Of a stretch of 64,000 nucleotides of DNA, positions 36,133 to 44,242 are shown in pieces. Position numbers and translations under genes: made by a program. The notes below the pieces were generated by a model. That model was given only the letters and a program-made list of their open reading frames with translations, was not told where the DNA came from and made no database searches. The stretch is from JAXMCI01 sp046349435 (GTDB lineage Bacteria; Pseudomonadota; Alphaproteobacteria; Dongiales; Dongiaceae), in the NCBI GenBank assembly GCA_046349435.1, contig JAXMCI010000036.1, positions 1 to 64,000 on the forward strand. Direction: 5' to 3'. Numbering within the stretch: position 1 is the stretch's first letter; every line of letters begins with the position of its first letter.

Positions 36133-37203
36133 CTAGAGCTCGGTCTTGAAGGGCACCTTGAGGGCGCCCGACATGATGTCGGCGCGCGCCTTCTGGATGT
36201 CCGGCCAGACCGACTTGGCCTTCTCGACGAGGTCCTTCGGGCCCTGCTCCAGCCAGACCGGCGAGAGCACGAAGTCGATCACCCCGGTGCCCAGCCCGGT
36301 ATGGACGTGGCCGCCCTTGAAGTCGGGGCCGAGGGCGGACGAGACCTGCTGGTAGAGCGAGGCGCCGAAATCGAGCGCGACCAGCGCCGCCACCGTCTTC
36401 GGGCCGATCTTGTACTGCTCGGGCGAGATGGCGCTGACCATGCGGCCCTCGCCCTCGTTGGCGGCCTGGATGATGCCGGTGTCGGTCGCCGCCGAGTCGG
36501 TCTGGATGTAGTCGACGCCGGCCTGGTACATCTGGCTGGCGATCTCGTGCCCCTTGGCCGGGTCCTGGAAGGAGCCGGCGAAGGCGCCGGTCACCGAGAT
36601 GTTGGGGCCGACCGAGGCGGCGGCGACCTTCATCGCGTTGAGGTCGGCGTTGAGCGGCGGGATGCTGACGCCGCCGATATAGCCGATCTTGCCGGTCTTC
36701 GAGACCTTGGCGGCGAACAGGCCGGAGAGGTAGCAGCCGAGATAGTAGTCGTAGGAGACGGTGACGACGTTGGGGATCGCCGGCTCGAAGGGGTCGCCGA
36801 AGATCTGCACCCACTTGGTGTTGGGGTAGCTGGGCGCCAGCGCCTTGAACGGCTCGGCGACCTCGTTGAAGGTCGAGGCGATGACCGCCGCGCCGGCGTC
36901 GCCCAGGCTGCGGAAGATCGACTCGTAGGTCGCCGGGTCCTGCGCGTAGATGGTGCGGACCTGGAAGCCCTTCTCGCCCGACAGCTTCTTCAGCGCGGCG
37001 ATCATGCTGTCGACCGGCCCGTTGTCGCCGGCCGCCTGGGTGTGGACCAGCGCGACCAGCCCGCCGGCCGCCGCGGCCCGGCGCGGCAGGATCAGCGGCG
37101 CGGCGCCGGCCAGCGCGGCGGCGCCGAGCGTGCCCTGCAGAAAGCTGCGGCGGGCGATGCCACCCCGCCGCGACAGCAGATCGGACCTCAGTTTGGACGT
37201 CAT
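36133..37203 (-). CDS. BMP-family nucleoside-type ABC binding protein
   Basis: A 356-residue binding protein of the BMP (PnrA/Med-like) family, which binds purine or pyrimidine nucleosides. A Tat-type signal (RRSFLQGTLGAAALAGAAP) is followed by VALVHTQAAGDNGPVDSMIA, VIASTFNEVAEPFKALAPSY, GYIGGVSIPPLNADLNAM and VDYIQTDSAATDTGIIQAA. ATG 37203 has a GAGGG ribosome site; the upstream in-frame ATG at 37239 does not. It supplies substrate to the ATPase and permeases that follow. Confidence 0.9.
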   Translation of the reverse strand: MTSKLRSDLLSRRGGIARRSFLQGTLGAAALAGAAPLILPRRAAAAGGLVALVHTQAAGDNGPVDSMIAALKKLSGEKGFQVRTIYAQDPATYESIFRSLGDAGAAVIASTFNEVAEPFKALAPSYPNTKWVQIFGDPFEPAIPNVVTVSYDYYLGCYLSGLFAAKVSKTGKIGYIGGVSIPPLNADLNAMKVAAASVGPNISVTGAFAGSFQDPAKGHEIASQMYQAGVDYIQTDSAATDTGIIQAANEGEGRMVSAISPEQYKIGPKTVAALVALDFGASLYQQVSSALGPDFKGGHVHTGLGTGVIDFVLSPVWLEQGPKDLVEKAKSVWPDIQKARADIMSGALKVPFKTEL

Positions 37204-37278
37204 GGTGTTTCCCTCTCGATCGTTCGCTTCGTCCGTCACGCCGGCCGCCGCCTCCCGCGGCCCGGGATGGTGCCGCTC

Positions 37279-37617
37279 CTAGCCCGGGCTCCCCTGGCCG
37301 AGCGGCGGGCAGAAGCCGGTCGGGCGCAGGATCTTGCTCTCCTGCGATTCGATGGCGTTCATCGCCCAGATCTCGCCGATGTAGCGCTGCCAGGCCGGGT
37401 CGGCCGACATCGCCGCGCGGCGCTTCTCGCGGTCGTCGAGGCTATCATAGCCCCACAGCAGCACCGCCTCGTGCAGATTGCCGATCTCGGTGGTGAAGAA
37501 GCCCAGCGCCGTGCCGAGATGGCGTTTCTGGATGGGCAGCCCGTCGGCCTCGTACTTGCGCAGCCAGGCGGCCATGGTCCCCGGGCGGAAGCGGTAGGTT
37601 CGGTGCTCGACCAGCAA
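37279..37617 (-). CDS. NIPSNAP family protein
   Basis: A 112-residue ferredoxin-like protein with the NIPSNAP start (EHRTYRFRPGTMAAWLRKYE) and GFFTTEIGNLHEAVLLWGYD in the middle. The start is taken as TTG 37617, which has AGGAGA eight bases upstream and gives the standard family N-terminus. The stop of the GMC oxidoreductase is 14 bases upstream, so the two are co-transcribed. NIPSNAP proteins are often found beside catabolic enzymes, but their role is unclear. Confidence 0.8.
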   Translation of the reverse strand: MLVEHRTYRFRPGTMAAWLRKYEADGLPIQKRHLGTALGFFTTEIGNLHEAVLLWGYDSLDDREKRRAAMSADPAWQRYIGEIWAMNAIESQESKILRPTGFCPPLGQGSPG

Positions 37618-37631
37618 GGCGGGATCTCCTC

Positions 37632-39260
37632 TCAGGCTGCGGCGCGCAGCACCATGTCGGCGCATTTCTCGCCGATCATGATGGCGGGCGCGTTGGTGTT
37701 GCCGCTCGAGATGATCGGCATGATCGAGGCGTCGGCGACGCGCAGCGCCCGGATGCCGCGCACCCGGAGCTCGGCATCGACCACCGCCATGGCGTCGTTG
37801 CCCATCTTGCAGCTGCCGACGGGGTGCAGGGTGGTGCCGCCGGCGCGCTTCAGCCACTGCCGCAGCTCGGCTTCGCTCCGCACGTCCGGCCCGGGCGCCA
37901 GCTCGCGGCCGCGCAGGCCGGCGAAGGCCGGCTGGGCCATCACCTCGCGCATCATCGCGACGCCGGCGATCGCCGTGCGCTTGTCGAACTCGGCCTGCAG
38001 GTAGTTGGCGTAGATCAGCGGCGGCGCCGCCGGATCGGCCGAGCGCAGCGCGATGCGGCCGCGGCTCTCCGGGTTGACCGGCCCGACCCGGATGGTGAGG
38101 CCGTGATTGTCCTCGACCCGCTGCCGGCGCAGCACGCTCGGCCAGTGCAGGTTGGCGGTGCGCTCCAGCGCCGGCATGAAGTGCGCCTGGATGTCGGGCG
38201 CCTCCAGCCCGGGGCGCGAGCGCAGGAAGGCGCCGGCCTCGTAGGGGAAGGTGGTGGCGACGCCCTCGCCGAGCAGCGCGCCCTGCAGGATGGCGCGGGC
38301 CAGCCGGTCGACCCGCAGGTCGCGGTAGAGGGTGATCGGCTTCGTCACCTCGTAGACCAGGCAGACATCGACATGGTCCTGCAGGTTCTTGCCGACGCCG
38401 GGCAGGTGGCAGGCGGTGGCGATGCCATGCGCGGCGAGCTCGTCGGCGTCGCCGATGCCCGACAGCATCAGCACCTGCGGCGAGTTCACCGCCCCGGCGC
38501 AGAGCACGACCTCGCGCCGCGCCTCGACGCGGCGGGGCTCGCCGGCGACCGAGAGCTCGACGCCGACCGCCCGGTCGCCGTCGAGCAGGATGCGGCGGGT
38601 CAGGGCATGCGTCAGCACGGTCAGGTTGGGGCGATCGAGCACCGGCCGCAGGAAGGCCTTGGAGGTGCTGCAGCGCCGGCCGTTGCGGATGGTGAAGTCG
38701 TAGCGCCCGAAGCCCTCCTGCCCGGCGCCGTTGAAGTCGTCGTTCACGGCATGGCCGGCCTGGCGCCCGGCCTCGATGAAGGCGTCGAACAGCGGATTGC
38801 GGCTGCGCGCCCGGGTCACCGTCAGCGGTCCGTCGCCGCCATGGAACGCGTCGCGGCGCTGCACATGTCGCTCCGACCGGCGGAAGAAGGGCAGCACCTC
38901 GGCATAGGACCAGCCGGGCAGGCCCATCTGCGCCCAGCGGTCGTAGTCCCAGCGATTGCCGCGGACATAGATCATGCCGTTGATCGTCGAGCAGCCGCCC
39001 AGCGCCTTGCCGCGCGGCCAGTAGATGCGGCGGTCGTCGAGCTCGGGCTCGGGCTCGGTCTCGTAATGCCAGTTGTAGATCCGCGAATGCATCAGCTTGC
39101 CCATCAGCATGGGCAGCTGCACCAGCGGGTGGCGGTCGCGGCCGCCGGCCTCGACCAGCAGCACGCGGTGGCGCGGGTCGGCCGACAGCCGGTTGGCGAC
39201 GACGCAGCCGGCCGATCCCGCGCCGATCACCACGAAGTCGAAGCTGTCCGCGCCGGCCAT
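37632..39260 (-). CDS. GMC-family FAD-dependent oxidoreductase
   Basis: A 542-residue GMC oxidoreductase (choline dehydrogenase/glucose oxidase family). The FAD dinucleotide fold is DFVVIGAGSAGCVVANRLS, signature 1 is WPRGKALGGCSTINGMIYVRG, and signature 2 is GAVNSPQVLMLSGIG. The C-terminal active-site region has TTLHPVGSCKMGND (His) and SGNTNAPAIMIGEKCADM (Asn). It would oxidise an alcohol, perhaps a sugar- or choline-like one. ATG 39260 is used; GTG 39266 overlaps the glycosylase stop as GTGA and is possible. It is second in the RutR-linked run. Confidence 0.9.
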   Translation of the reverse strand: MAGADSFDFVVIGAGSAGCVVANRLSADPRHRVLLVEAGGRDRHPLVQLPMLMGKLMHSRIYNWHYETEPEPELDDRRIYWPRGKALGGCSTINGMIYVRGNRWDYDRWAQMGLPGWSYAEVLPFFRRSERHVQRRDAFHGGDGPLTVTRARSRNPLFDAFIEAGRQAGHAVNDDFNGAGQEGFGRYDFTIRNGRRCSTSKAFLRPVLDRPNLTVLTHALTRRILLDGDRAVGVELSVAGEPRRVEARREVVLCAGAVNSPQVLMLSGIGDADELAAHGIATACHLPGVGKNLQDHVDVCLVYEVTKPITLYRDLRVDRLARAILQGALLGEGVATTFPYEAGAFLRSRPGLEAPDIQAHFMPALERTANLHWPSVLRRQRVEDNHGLTIRVGPVNPESRGRIALRSADPAAPPLIYANYLQAEFDKRTAIAGVAMMREVMAQPAFAGLRGRELAPGPDVRSEAELRQWLKRAGGTTLHPVGSCKMGNDAMAVVDAELRVRGIRALRVADASIMPIISSGNTNAPAIMIGEKCADMVLRAAA

Positions 39261-39262
39261 GG

Positions 39263-40111
39263 TCACCACGCCACCGGCCGGGAGCCGAGCCGCTCGAGGT
39301 GCCGGTCGGCGAGCAGGAAGGGGTTCTCCATGGCGAGCAGCGCGTCGCCCGCGGCGGGGTGCGGCCGCAGCACCGACGCGACCGGGCCGGCGGTGCCCTC
39401 GGCGATGCCGGCCTCGGCCAGCGCCGCCACGGCCTGGCCGCCGAAGGCGAGGATGGCGAGCGGCCCGCCGCTGCCGGCGAGATGCGCCAGCACCCGGCGG
39501 ACCAGCGGCCGCCACAGCGGCAGGTGGCCGCGCAGCTGGTGCGGGTCGCCGGCGACGGCGAAGCGGCTGAGCGTCAGCGCGCTGTTGAGCAGCAGCACGC
39601 CCTGGCCGACCCAGCGATCGGCGATGGCGGCCGCGGGCTCGAGCGCGACGGCGCCGGCCTCGATCGCGCGGCGCAGCCGCAGCCAGTCCGCCGTCGAGCG
39701 CGCCCAGCCGGCATCGCCGGTGCGCGCCGCCACGATCTGCTGCATGAAGGTGCGCACGCTGACCGAGAACATCTTCTCGAGCTCGCGCCACTCGGCGACG
39801 TTGCCCGCCTCGAAGGCGCGGCCGGTGGCGAAGGCCGGGCAGGGATAGGGGTCCTGGCCGAGCACGACGACGCGCACATCCTCGGGCGCGATGCCGTCGA
39901 AGGCGCGCAGCATGTGCGCGCCGGCCGGCGCGCCGGGGAAGACGCGGCCCTTGCGGGCGGGGAAGATCGGCTCCCAGGGCTCGATCGACAGGGCCGGATC
40001 GATGTCGGCGAAGCCGAGCTCGCCGCCGGCGACCGCGCGCCAGGCGGGATCGAGATCCTCCTGCCATCCGGCAAGGACCTCCCGCATGACGGGTGCGAGG
40101 GCGAGGGTCAT
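39263..40111 (-). CDS. uracil-DNA glycosylase (family 1-like)
   Basis: A 282-residue protein with the UDG fold. The catalytic-water motif VVVLGQDPYPCPAFATGRAF keeps Asp and Tyr, although the usual GQDPYH is GQDPYP. LLLNSALTLSRF holds the uracil-reading Asn. VLRPHPAAGDA supplies the His of the leucine-loop region. It removes uracil from DNA. It is unusual that it heads an operon with transport and catabolic genes, just downstream of a RutR-type operator. A second possibility is that it is a divergent, non-DNA member of the superfamily. Confidence 0.82.
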   Translation of the reverse strand: MTLALAPVMREVLAGWQEDLDPAWRAVAGGELGFADIDPALSIEPWEPIFPARKGRVFPGAPAGAHMLRAFDGIAPEDVRVVVLGQDPYPCPAFATGRAFEAGNVAEWRELEKMFSVSVRTFMQQIVAARTGDAGWARSTADWLRLRRAIEAGAVALEPAAAIADRWVGQGVLLLNSALTLSRFAVAGDPHQLRGHLPLWRPLVRRVLAHLAGSGGPLAILAFGGQAVAALAEAGIAEGTAGPVASVLRPHPAAGDALLAMENPFLLADRHLERLGSRPVAW

Positions 40112-40148
40112 CGAGCGGCATCCCTGTTTCCCGCATCCTATGCAGAAC

Positions 40149-40164
40149 TTGACCGGAGGGTCAA
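40149..40164. promoter_or_regulatory. RutR-type operator palindrome
   Basis: TTGACCGGAGGGTCAA is a perfect inverted repeat (TTGACC-N4-GGTCAA). It matches the known RutR recognition pattern TTGACCAnnTGGTCAA in both outer half-sites. It lies in the 132-base region between the divergent uracil-DNA glycosylase gene (start 40111) and a RutR-like TetR gene (start 40244), so it can control both directions. Confidence 0.75.
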
Positions 40165-40181
40165 CTTCTCCCAGGATCGAT

Positions 40182-40221
40182 CCTGACGCTTCCGTCAGGT
40201 TTTTCGGGCAGGTTTTTCGGG
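40182..40221 (+). terminator. hairpin with T-tract plus 13-base tandem repeat (possible attenuator)
   Basis: CCTGACG (40182-40188), a CTTC loop, and CGTCAGG (40193-40199) form a perfect stem followed by TTTTT (40200-40204). The last bases are part of CAGGTTTTTCGGG, which is exactly duplicated in tandem (40196-40208, 40209-40221). It lies in the leader of the rightward TetR gene, upstream of its start, so it would act as an attenuator of that gene rather than end a transcript. Confidence 0.4.
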
Positions 40222-40243
40222 CGCGGGGAAGGGAACGATCGCG

Positions 40244-40891
40244 ATGGCGGGGAGAGCGGCCCCGGCGGCGGCAGGAGGGACCGACCGGCGCATCCGCGCG
40301 CGCAACAAGCAGCGCATCCTGGAGGCGGCGCTCGGGATCTTCGCCGAGCGCGGCTTCGACGGCGCCAGCATCGCCGGGATCGCGCAGCGCGCCGGCCTGC
40401 CCAAGGCCAACGTCTACTACTACTTCGCCGGCAAGGAGGCGATCTACGCGGCGCTGATCGACGGCCTGATCGCCGAGTGGGACCGGGCGCTGGACGAGCT
40501 CCGGCCGGAGCGCGAGCCGGCGGACGCGCTCGCCGCCTACATCCGCGCCAAGCTCGACTTCTCCCGCCGCCACGCCGCCCAGTCGCGCCTGTTCGCCAAC
40601 GAGGTGGTGCATGGCGGCCGCTTCCTCAGCCGCGCCAGCCGCGCCCACATGCAGGCGATCACGGTCGAGAAGGCGGCGGTGCTCGAGGGCTGGGCGCGGG
40701 CCGGCAAGATGGACCCGGTCGACCCCAGCCACCTCTTCATCCTGCTGTGGGGCGCCACCCAGTTCTATGCCGATTTCGAGGTCATGGCGCGGACCGCGCT
40801 CGATGCCCGCCGTCTCGGCGGCGCCGAGTTCGAGGCGGCGGCCGCGGCGATCGTCCGGGTGGTGCTGAAGGGCTGCGGCATCGCCGCCTGA
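40244..40891 (+). CDS. TetR-family regulator, RutR-like
   Basis: A 215-residue TetR protein. The helix-turn-helix is in residues 20-62 (ILEAALGIFAERGFDGASI, then RAGLPKANVYYYFAGKEAIY). The ligand domain follows RutR closely: YIRAKLDFSRRHAAQSRLF, EKAAVLEGWARAGKMDPVD and HLFILLWGATQFYADF. RutR senses uracil or thymine and represses pyrimidine catabolism. The palindrome in the divergent spacer matches the RutR site. The regulator probably controls the leftward nine-gene run and itself, but the ligand is inferred. Confidence 0.88.
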   Translation: MAGRAAPAAAGGTDRRIRARNKQRILEAALGIFAERGFDGASIAGIAQRAGLPKANVYYYFAGKEAIYAALIDGLIAEWDRALDELRPEREPADALAAYIRAKLDFSRRHAAQSRLFANEVVHGGRFLSRASRAHMQAITVEKAAVLEGWARAGKMDPVDPSHLFILLWGATQFYADFEVMARTALDARRLGGAEFEAAAAAIVRVVLKGCGIAA

Positions 40892-40958
40892 CCGCCCCTT
40901 GCGGATGACAGCGCGGCCGCGCGCCCGATAGACTGCGTCGCCGAGGGAGGCGGCGACG

Positions 40959-42482
40959 ATGAACCTGGCGGTCCTGCTGCAGAACAGCGCGGTGAGCTTC
41001 GCCGACCGGCCGGCGCTGACCGTCGGCACCGGGGTGGCGGCGAGCTACGCCGCCTTGAACGACCGCGCCGCGCGGATCGCCGGCGGGCTCCGGCGGCTCG
41101 GCCTTGCCGCGGGCGACCGGGTCGCCGTCGCGATGAGCAACCACCCCGCCTTCTACGAGGCGTTGTTCGGCATCTGGCGGGCCGGGCTGGTGGCGGTGCC
41201 GCTGAACGCCAAGCTGCATCCGGCCGAGCTCGCCTACATCGTCGAGAATTCGGGCGCGCGGGCGGCCTTCGCCGACGAGGCGCTGGCCCAGGCCCTGTCG
41301 CCGCTCGCCGGTCCCGGCGGGCTGCGCGAGATCGTCGTCACCGGCAGTCGCGCCGCGGCGGCGCTGGCCGCGGCCGAGCCGCTGCCGATCGTGCCGCTGC
41401 CGGGCGACGCGCCGGGCTGGCTGTTCTACACCAGCGGCACCACCGGGCGGCCGAAGGGCGCGACGCTGACGCACCGCAACCTGCTCGTGATGGTGCTGTC
41501 CTACTTCGCCGACCTCGATGCGATCGCGCCGCAGGACTGCATCCTGCACGCCGCGCCGATGTCGCACGGCTCCGGCCTCTACGGGCTCTGCCACGTCGCC
41601 AAGGCGGCCAACAACGTCATCCCGGAGAGCCACGGCTTCGACGCGGCCGAGATCTTCGACCTGCTGCCGCGCCATCCCGGGCTCACCATGTTCGCCGCGC
41701 CGACCATGGTGGTGCGGCTGATCAACAGCCCGGCCGCCGGCGGCGACACGCGCAACCTCAAGCTGATCTGCTACGGCGGCGGCCCGATGTACGTCGCCCA
41801 TGCCGAGCAGGCGCTCGAGCTGCTCGGGCCGAAGCTGGTGCAGATCTACGGCCAGGGCGAGAGCCCGATGACCATCACCTACCTGTCCAGGGCCGCCCAT
41901 GCCGACCGCGCCCATCCGCGCTACCGCGAGCGGCTGGGATCGGTCGGCATCGCCCGCACCGGCGTCGAGTTCCGCGTCGTCGACCCGGAGGAGCGCGACC
42001 TGCCGCCCGGCGAGAGCGGCGAGGTGGTGGTGCGCGGCGACGTGGTGATGCCGGGCTACTGGCAGAATCCGGCGGCGACGGCCGAGACGATGCGCGGCGG
42101 CTGGCTGCACACCGGCGACATCGGCAGCGTCGACGCGGAGGGCTACCTGACCCTGAAGGACCGCTCCAAGGACCTGATCATCAGCGGCGGCTCGAACATC
42201 TATCCGCGCGAGGTCGAGGAGGTGCTGATGCAGCACGAATCCGTGCTCGAGGCGGCGGTGGTCGGGCGGCCCGATCCCGAGTGGGGCGAGGAGGTGGTGG
42301 CCTTCGTCGTGGCGCGGGCCGGCCAGACGGTCGACGACGCGGCGCTCGACCGCTACTGCCTCGAGCGCATCGCCCGCTTCAAGCGGCCGCGCCGCTACCT
42401 GTTCGTCGAGACCCTGCCGAAGAACAACTACGGCAAGGTCCTGAAGCGCACGCTGCGCGAGCAGCTGGCCGGGAAGAGCTGA
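40959..42482 (+). CDS. AMP-dependent acyl-CoA ligase
   Basis: A 507-residue ANL-superfamily enzyme that activates a carboxylic acid with ATP and CoA. The P-loop is LFYTSGTTGRPKGATLTHRN (about residues 155-175), the A5 region is QIYGQGESPMTITYLS, the A7/A8 hinge is LHTGDIGSVDAEGYLTLKDR then SGGSNIYPREVEEVL, and the catalytic Lys is in LPKNNYGKVLKR near the end. The acid substrate is not readable. GGGAGG precedes ATG 40959. It follows the TetR gene by 67 bases on the same strand and could be co-regulated. Confidence 0.9.
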   Translation: MNLAVLLQNSAVSFADRPALTVGTGVAASYAALNDRAARIAGGLRRLGLAAGDRVAVAMSNHPAFYEALFGIWRAGLVAVPLNAKLHPAELAYIVENSGARAAFADEALAQALSPLAGPGGLREIVVTGSRAAAALAAAEPLPIVPLPGDAPGWLFYTSGTTGRPKGATLTHRNLLVMVLSYFADLDAIAPQDCILHAAPMSHGSGLYGLCHVAKAANNVIPESHGFDAAEIFDLLPRHPGLTMFAAPTMVVRLINSPAAGGDTRNLKLICYGGGPMYVAHAEQALELLGPKLVQIYGQGESPMTITYLSRAAHADRAHPRYRERLGSVGIARTGVEFRVVDPEERDLPPGESGEVVVRGDVVMPGYWQNPAATAETMRGGWLHTGDIGSVDAEGYLTLKDRSKDLIISGGSNIYPREVEEVLMQHESVLEAAVVGRPDPEWGEEVVAFVVARAGQTVDDAALDRYCLERIARFKRPRRYLFVETLPKNNYGKVLKRTLREQLAGKS

Positions 42483-42519
42483 CGGCGGCGCCGCGCCGGC
42501 GGAGCCGAGAAGTTTGATT

Positions 42520-42724
42520 CACGCGGAGGCGCGGAGGCGCGGAGAAGAGGTGCGCCGGCCCGGCCGGTGCCGGCCTCGCCTTCGACGAGCTCAGGATGAG
42601 GCTCCCCGAGACCGCGCCTGCCCCAGGAACGTCATGCTGCGGAACCTCGTCCTGAACCTGTCGATGGGCGAGGTCGGCATGGCCGCGCCGCTGCGGTCCT
42701 CCGCGTCCTCCGCGCCTCCGCGTG
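42520..42724. repeat. about 205-base element with nested inverted repeats
   Basis: The 320-base gap 42483-42802 has no gene. The outer arms, 42520-42543 (CACGCGGAGGCGCGGAGG...) and 42700-42724, are inverted with a single one-base indel. The inner arms, 42578-42601 (CTTCGACGAGCTCAGGATGAGG) and 42645-42668, match at 18 of 24 positions. Both arm types resemble words dispersed in many high-GC proteobacterial genomes. No ORF or transposase is inside, so it looks like a non-autonomous palindromic element placed after the acyl-CoA ligase and before the stop of the convergent transporter operon. It could also act as a bidirectional terminator. Confidence 0.75.
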
Positions 42725-42802
42725 CCAATCTTCTGCTCTCCGGCGCGCACTGCGATCGCCTGGGAGCCTCGTGGCTCGACGCGAGGTCGTCGGGAACGCG
42801 CC

Positions 42803-43516
42803 TCAGCCGCGCATGCCGGCGAATTCCTGGACCACGTCGGGGTCGCCGAGCTGGGCGGGGGTGAGCTCGCCGGTGATGCGGCCGCGCTGGATCACCAGCA
42901 CGCGCTGCGACAGCGCGGCGATGAAGTCGAGGTTCTGCTCGACCAGCACCACGGTGAGGCGGCGGTTGCGGCCGAGCGCCTGCAGCCGCTCGACGATCTC
43001 GTCGATGATCGAGGGCTGGATGCCCTCGGTCGGCTCGTCGAGCAGCACCAGCTTCGGGTTGCCGCAGAGGCAGCGGGCCAGCGCCAGGATCTGCTGCTCG
43101 CCGCCGCTCAGCACGCCGCCGGGCCGCTGCAGCAGCGGCTTGAGGCGGGGAAACTCCGACACCACCTCGTCGATCCGCCGCGCCTCCTCGGCGCCGCCGG
43201 CGACGTGGCGCACCGCGCCCAGCCGCAGGTTCTCCAGCGCGGTCAGCTTGGGGAAGATGTCGCGGCCCTGGGCGACGTAGCCGATGCCGGCCAGGCTGCG
43301 GCGATGGGCCGGCATGCGGGTGACGTCGGCGCCGCCGAGCTCGATCCGCCCGGCGGTCGCCGGCAGCAGGCCGGCCAGCGTCTTCAGCAGGGTCGTCTTG
43401 CCCATGCCGTTATGGCCGAGGATGCCGACGAACTCGCCCTCGGCGACCGCCAGCTCGATGCCGTGCAGGATCGGGATGCGGCCATAGGCGGCGCGCAGCG
43501 CGGAGACCTTCAGCAT
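42803..43516 (-). CDS. branched-chain/urea-type ABC ATPase (UrtE/LivF-like)
   Basis: A 237-residue ATPase with Walker A GHNGMGKTT, signature LSGGEQQILALARCL, Walker B LVLLDEPTEGIQPSIIDEIV and VEQNLDFIAALSQRVLV. GHNGMGKTT and EGIQPSI are closer to UrtE (urea/amide uptake) than to LivF. It is last in the binding protein-permease-permease-ATPase-ATPase order. The start lies three bases after the stop of its partner. Confidence 0.9.
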   Translation of the reverse strand: MLKVSALRAAYGRIPILHGIELAVAEGEFVGILGHNGMGKTTLLKTLAGLLPATAGRIELGGADVTRMPAHRRSLAGIGYVAQGRDIFPKLTALENLRLGAVRHVAGGAEEARRIDEVVSEFPRLKPLLQRPGGVLSGGEQQILALARCLCGNPKLVLLDEPTEGIQPSIIDEIVERLQALGRNRRLTVVLVEQNLDFIAALSQRVLVIQRGRITGELTPAQLGDPDVVQEFAGMRG

Positions 43517-43519
43517 CGC

Positions 43520-44242
43520 TCAGCGCCCCGCATGCTTGCCGAGATAGACGTCGCGCACGCGCTGGTCGCGCATCACCGTGTCGACGTCGTCCTCGACCAG
43601 CACGGCGCCCTGGTGGAAGACGGTGACGCGGCTGGCGATCGAGCGGATGAACTGCATGTCGTGCTCGACGACGATCAGCGAGGCGGTGCGGTTGATCTCG
43701 CGGATCAGCCCGGCGGTGCGGTCGACCTCCTCGTGGGTCATGCCGGCGGTCGGCTCGTCGAGCAGGATCAGCACCGGCTCGCTCGCCACCACCATGGCGA
43801 GCTCGACCCATTGCCGCTCGCCGTGCGACAGCCGCCCGACCAGCTGGTCGGCGATGCCGGCGATCGACAGCCGCTGCAGGCTCTCGTCCACCGCCTTGTC
43901 GACGGCGCGGCCGCGATGGCGGCGGCAGGCGGCGAGCCAGACGTTCTGCCGGACGTCGAGCCCGTCGAACACGCTCGGCACCTGCGTCTTGATGCCGACG
44001 CCGCGCCGCGCGATGGCGTGGGTGTCGACCGCGGTGACGTCCTCGCCCTGGAACTCGACCGTGCCGGAGGTCGGCCGGTACTGCCGGGTCAGGCACTTGA
44101 AGAAGGTGCTCTTGCCGGCGCCGTTCGGGCCGATGACGCAGCGCAGCTCGCCCTGCGCCAGCGCGAAGTCGATGCCGTGCAGCGCCGTCACCCCGCCGAA
44201 GCGCATGGTCAGCCCGGCGGTGCGGAGCAGGGTGTCAGCCAT
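43520..44242 (-). CDS. branched-chain/urea-type ABC ATPase (UrtD/LivG-like)
   Basis: A 240-residue ATPase with Walker A GPNGAGKST, a UrtD-like KTQVPSVFDGLDVRQNVWLA segment, signature LSHGERQWVELAMVV, Walker B LILLDEPTAGMTHEE and VVEHDMQFIRSIA. The SHGERQWVE signature is typical of UrtD-type proteins. It overlaps the permease gene stop by eight bases. Confidence 0.9.
   Translation of the reverse strand: MADTLLRTAGLTMRFGGVTALHGIDFALAQGELRCVIGPNGAGKSTFFKCLTRQYRPTSGTVEFQGEDVTAVDTHAIARRGVGIKTQVPSVFDGLDVRQNVWLAACRRHRGRAVDKAVDESLQRLSIAGIADQLVGRLSHGERQWVELAMVVASEPVLILLDEPTAGMTHEEVDRTAGLIREINRTASLIVVEHDMQFIRSIASRVTVFHQGAVLVEDDVDTVMRDQRVRDVYLGKHAGR

Noticed and set aside
40244..42482. RutR-like gene and acyl-CoA ligase as a single functional operon
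   Set aside because: They are 67 bases apart on one strand, but the ligase has its own strong ribosome site and no link to pyrimidine breakdown, so co-function is not claimed.
42520..42724. CRISPR-like repeats
   Set aside because: The repeats are inverted pairs of two different kinds, not regularly spaced direct repeats with unique spacers; no cas genes are present.
42514..42864. Small ORF after the acyl-CoA ligase gene
   Set aside because: It is translation of the nested inverted-repeat element and has no protein-like features.
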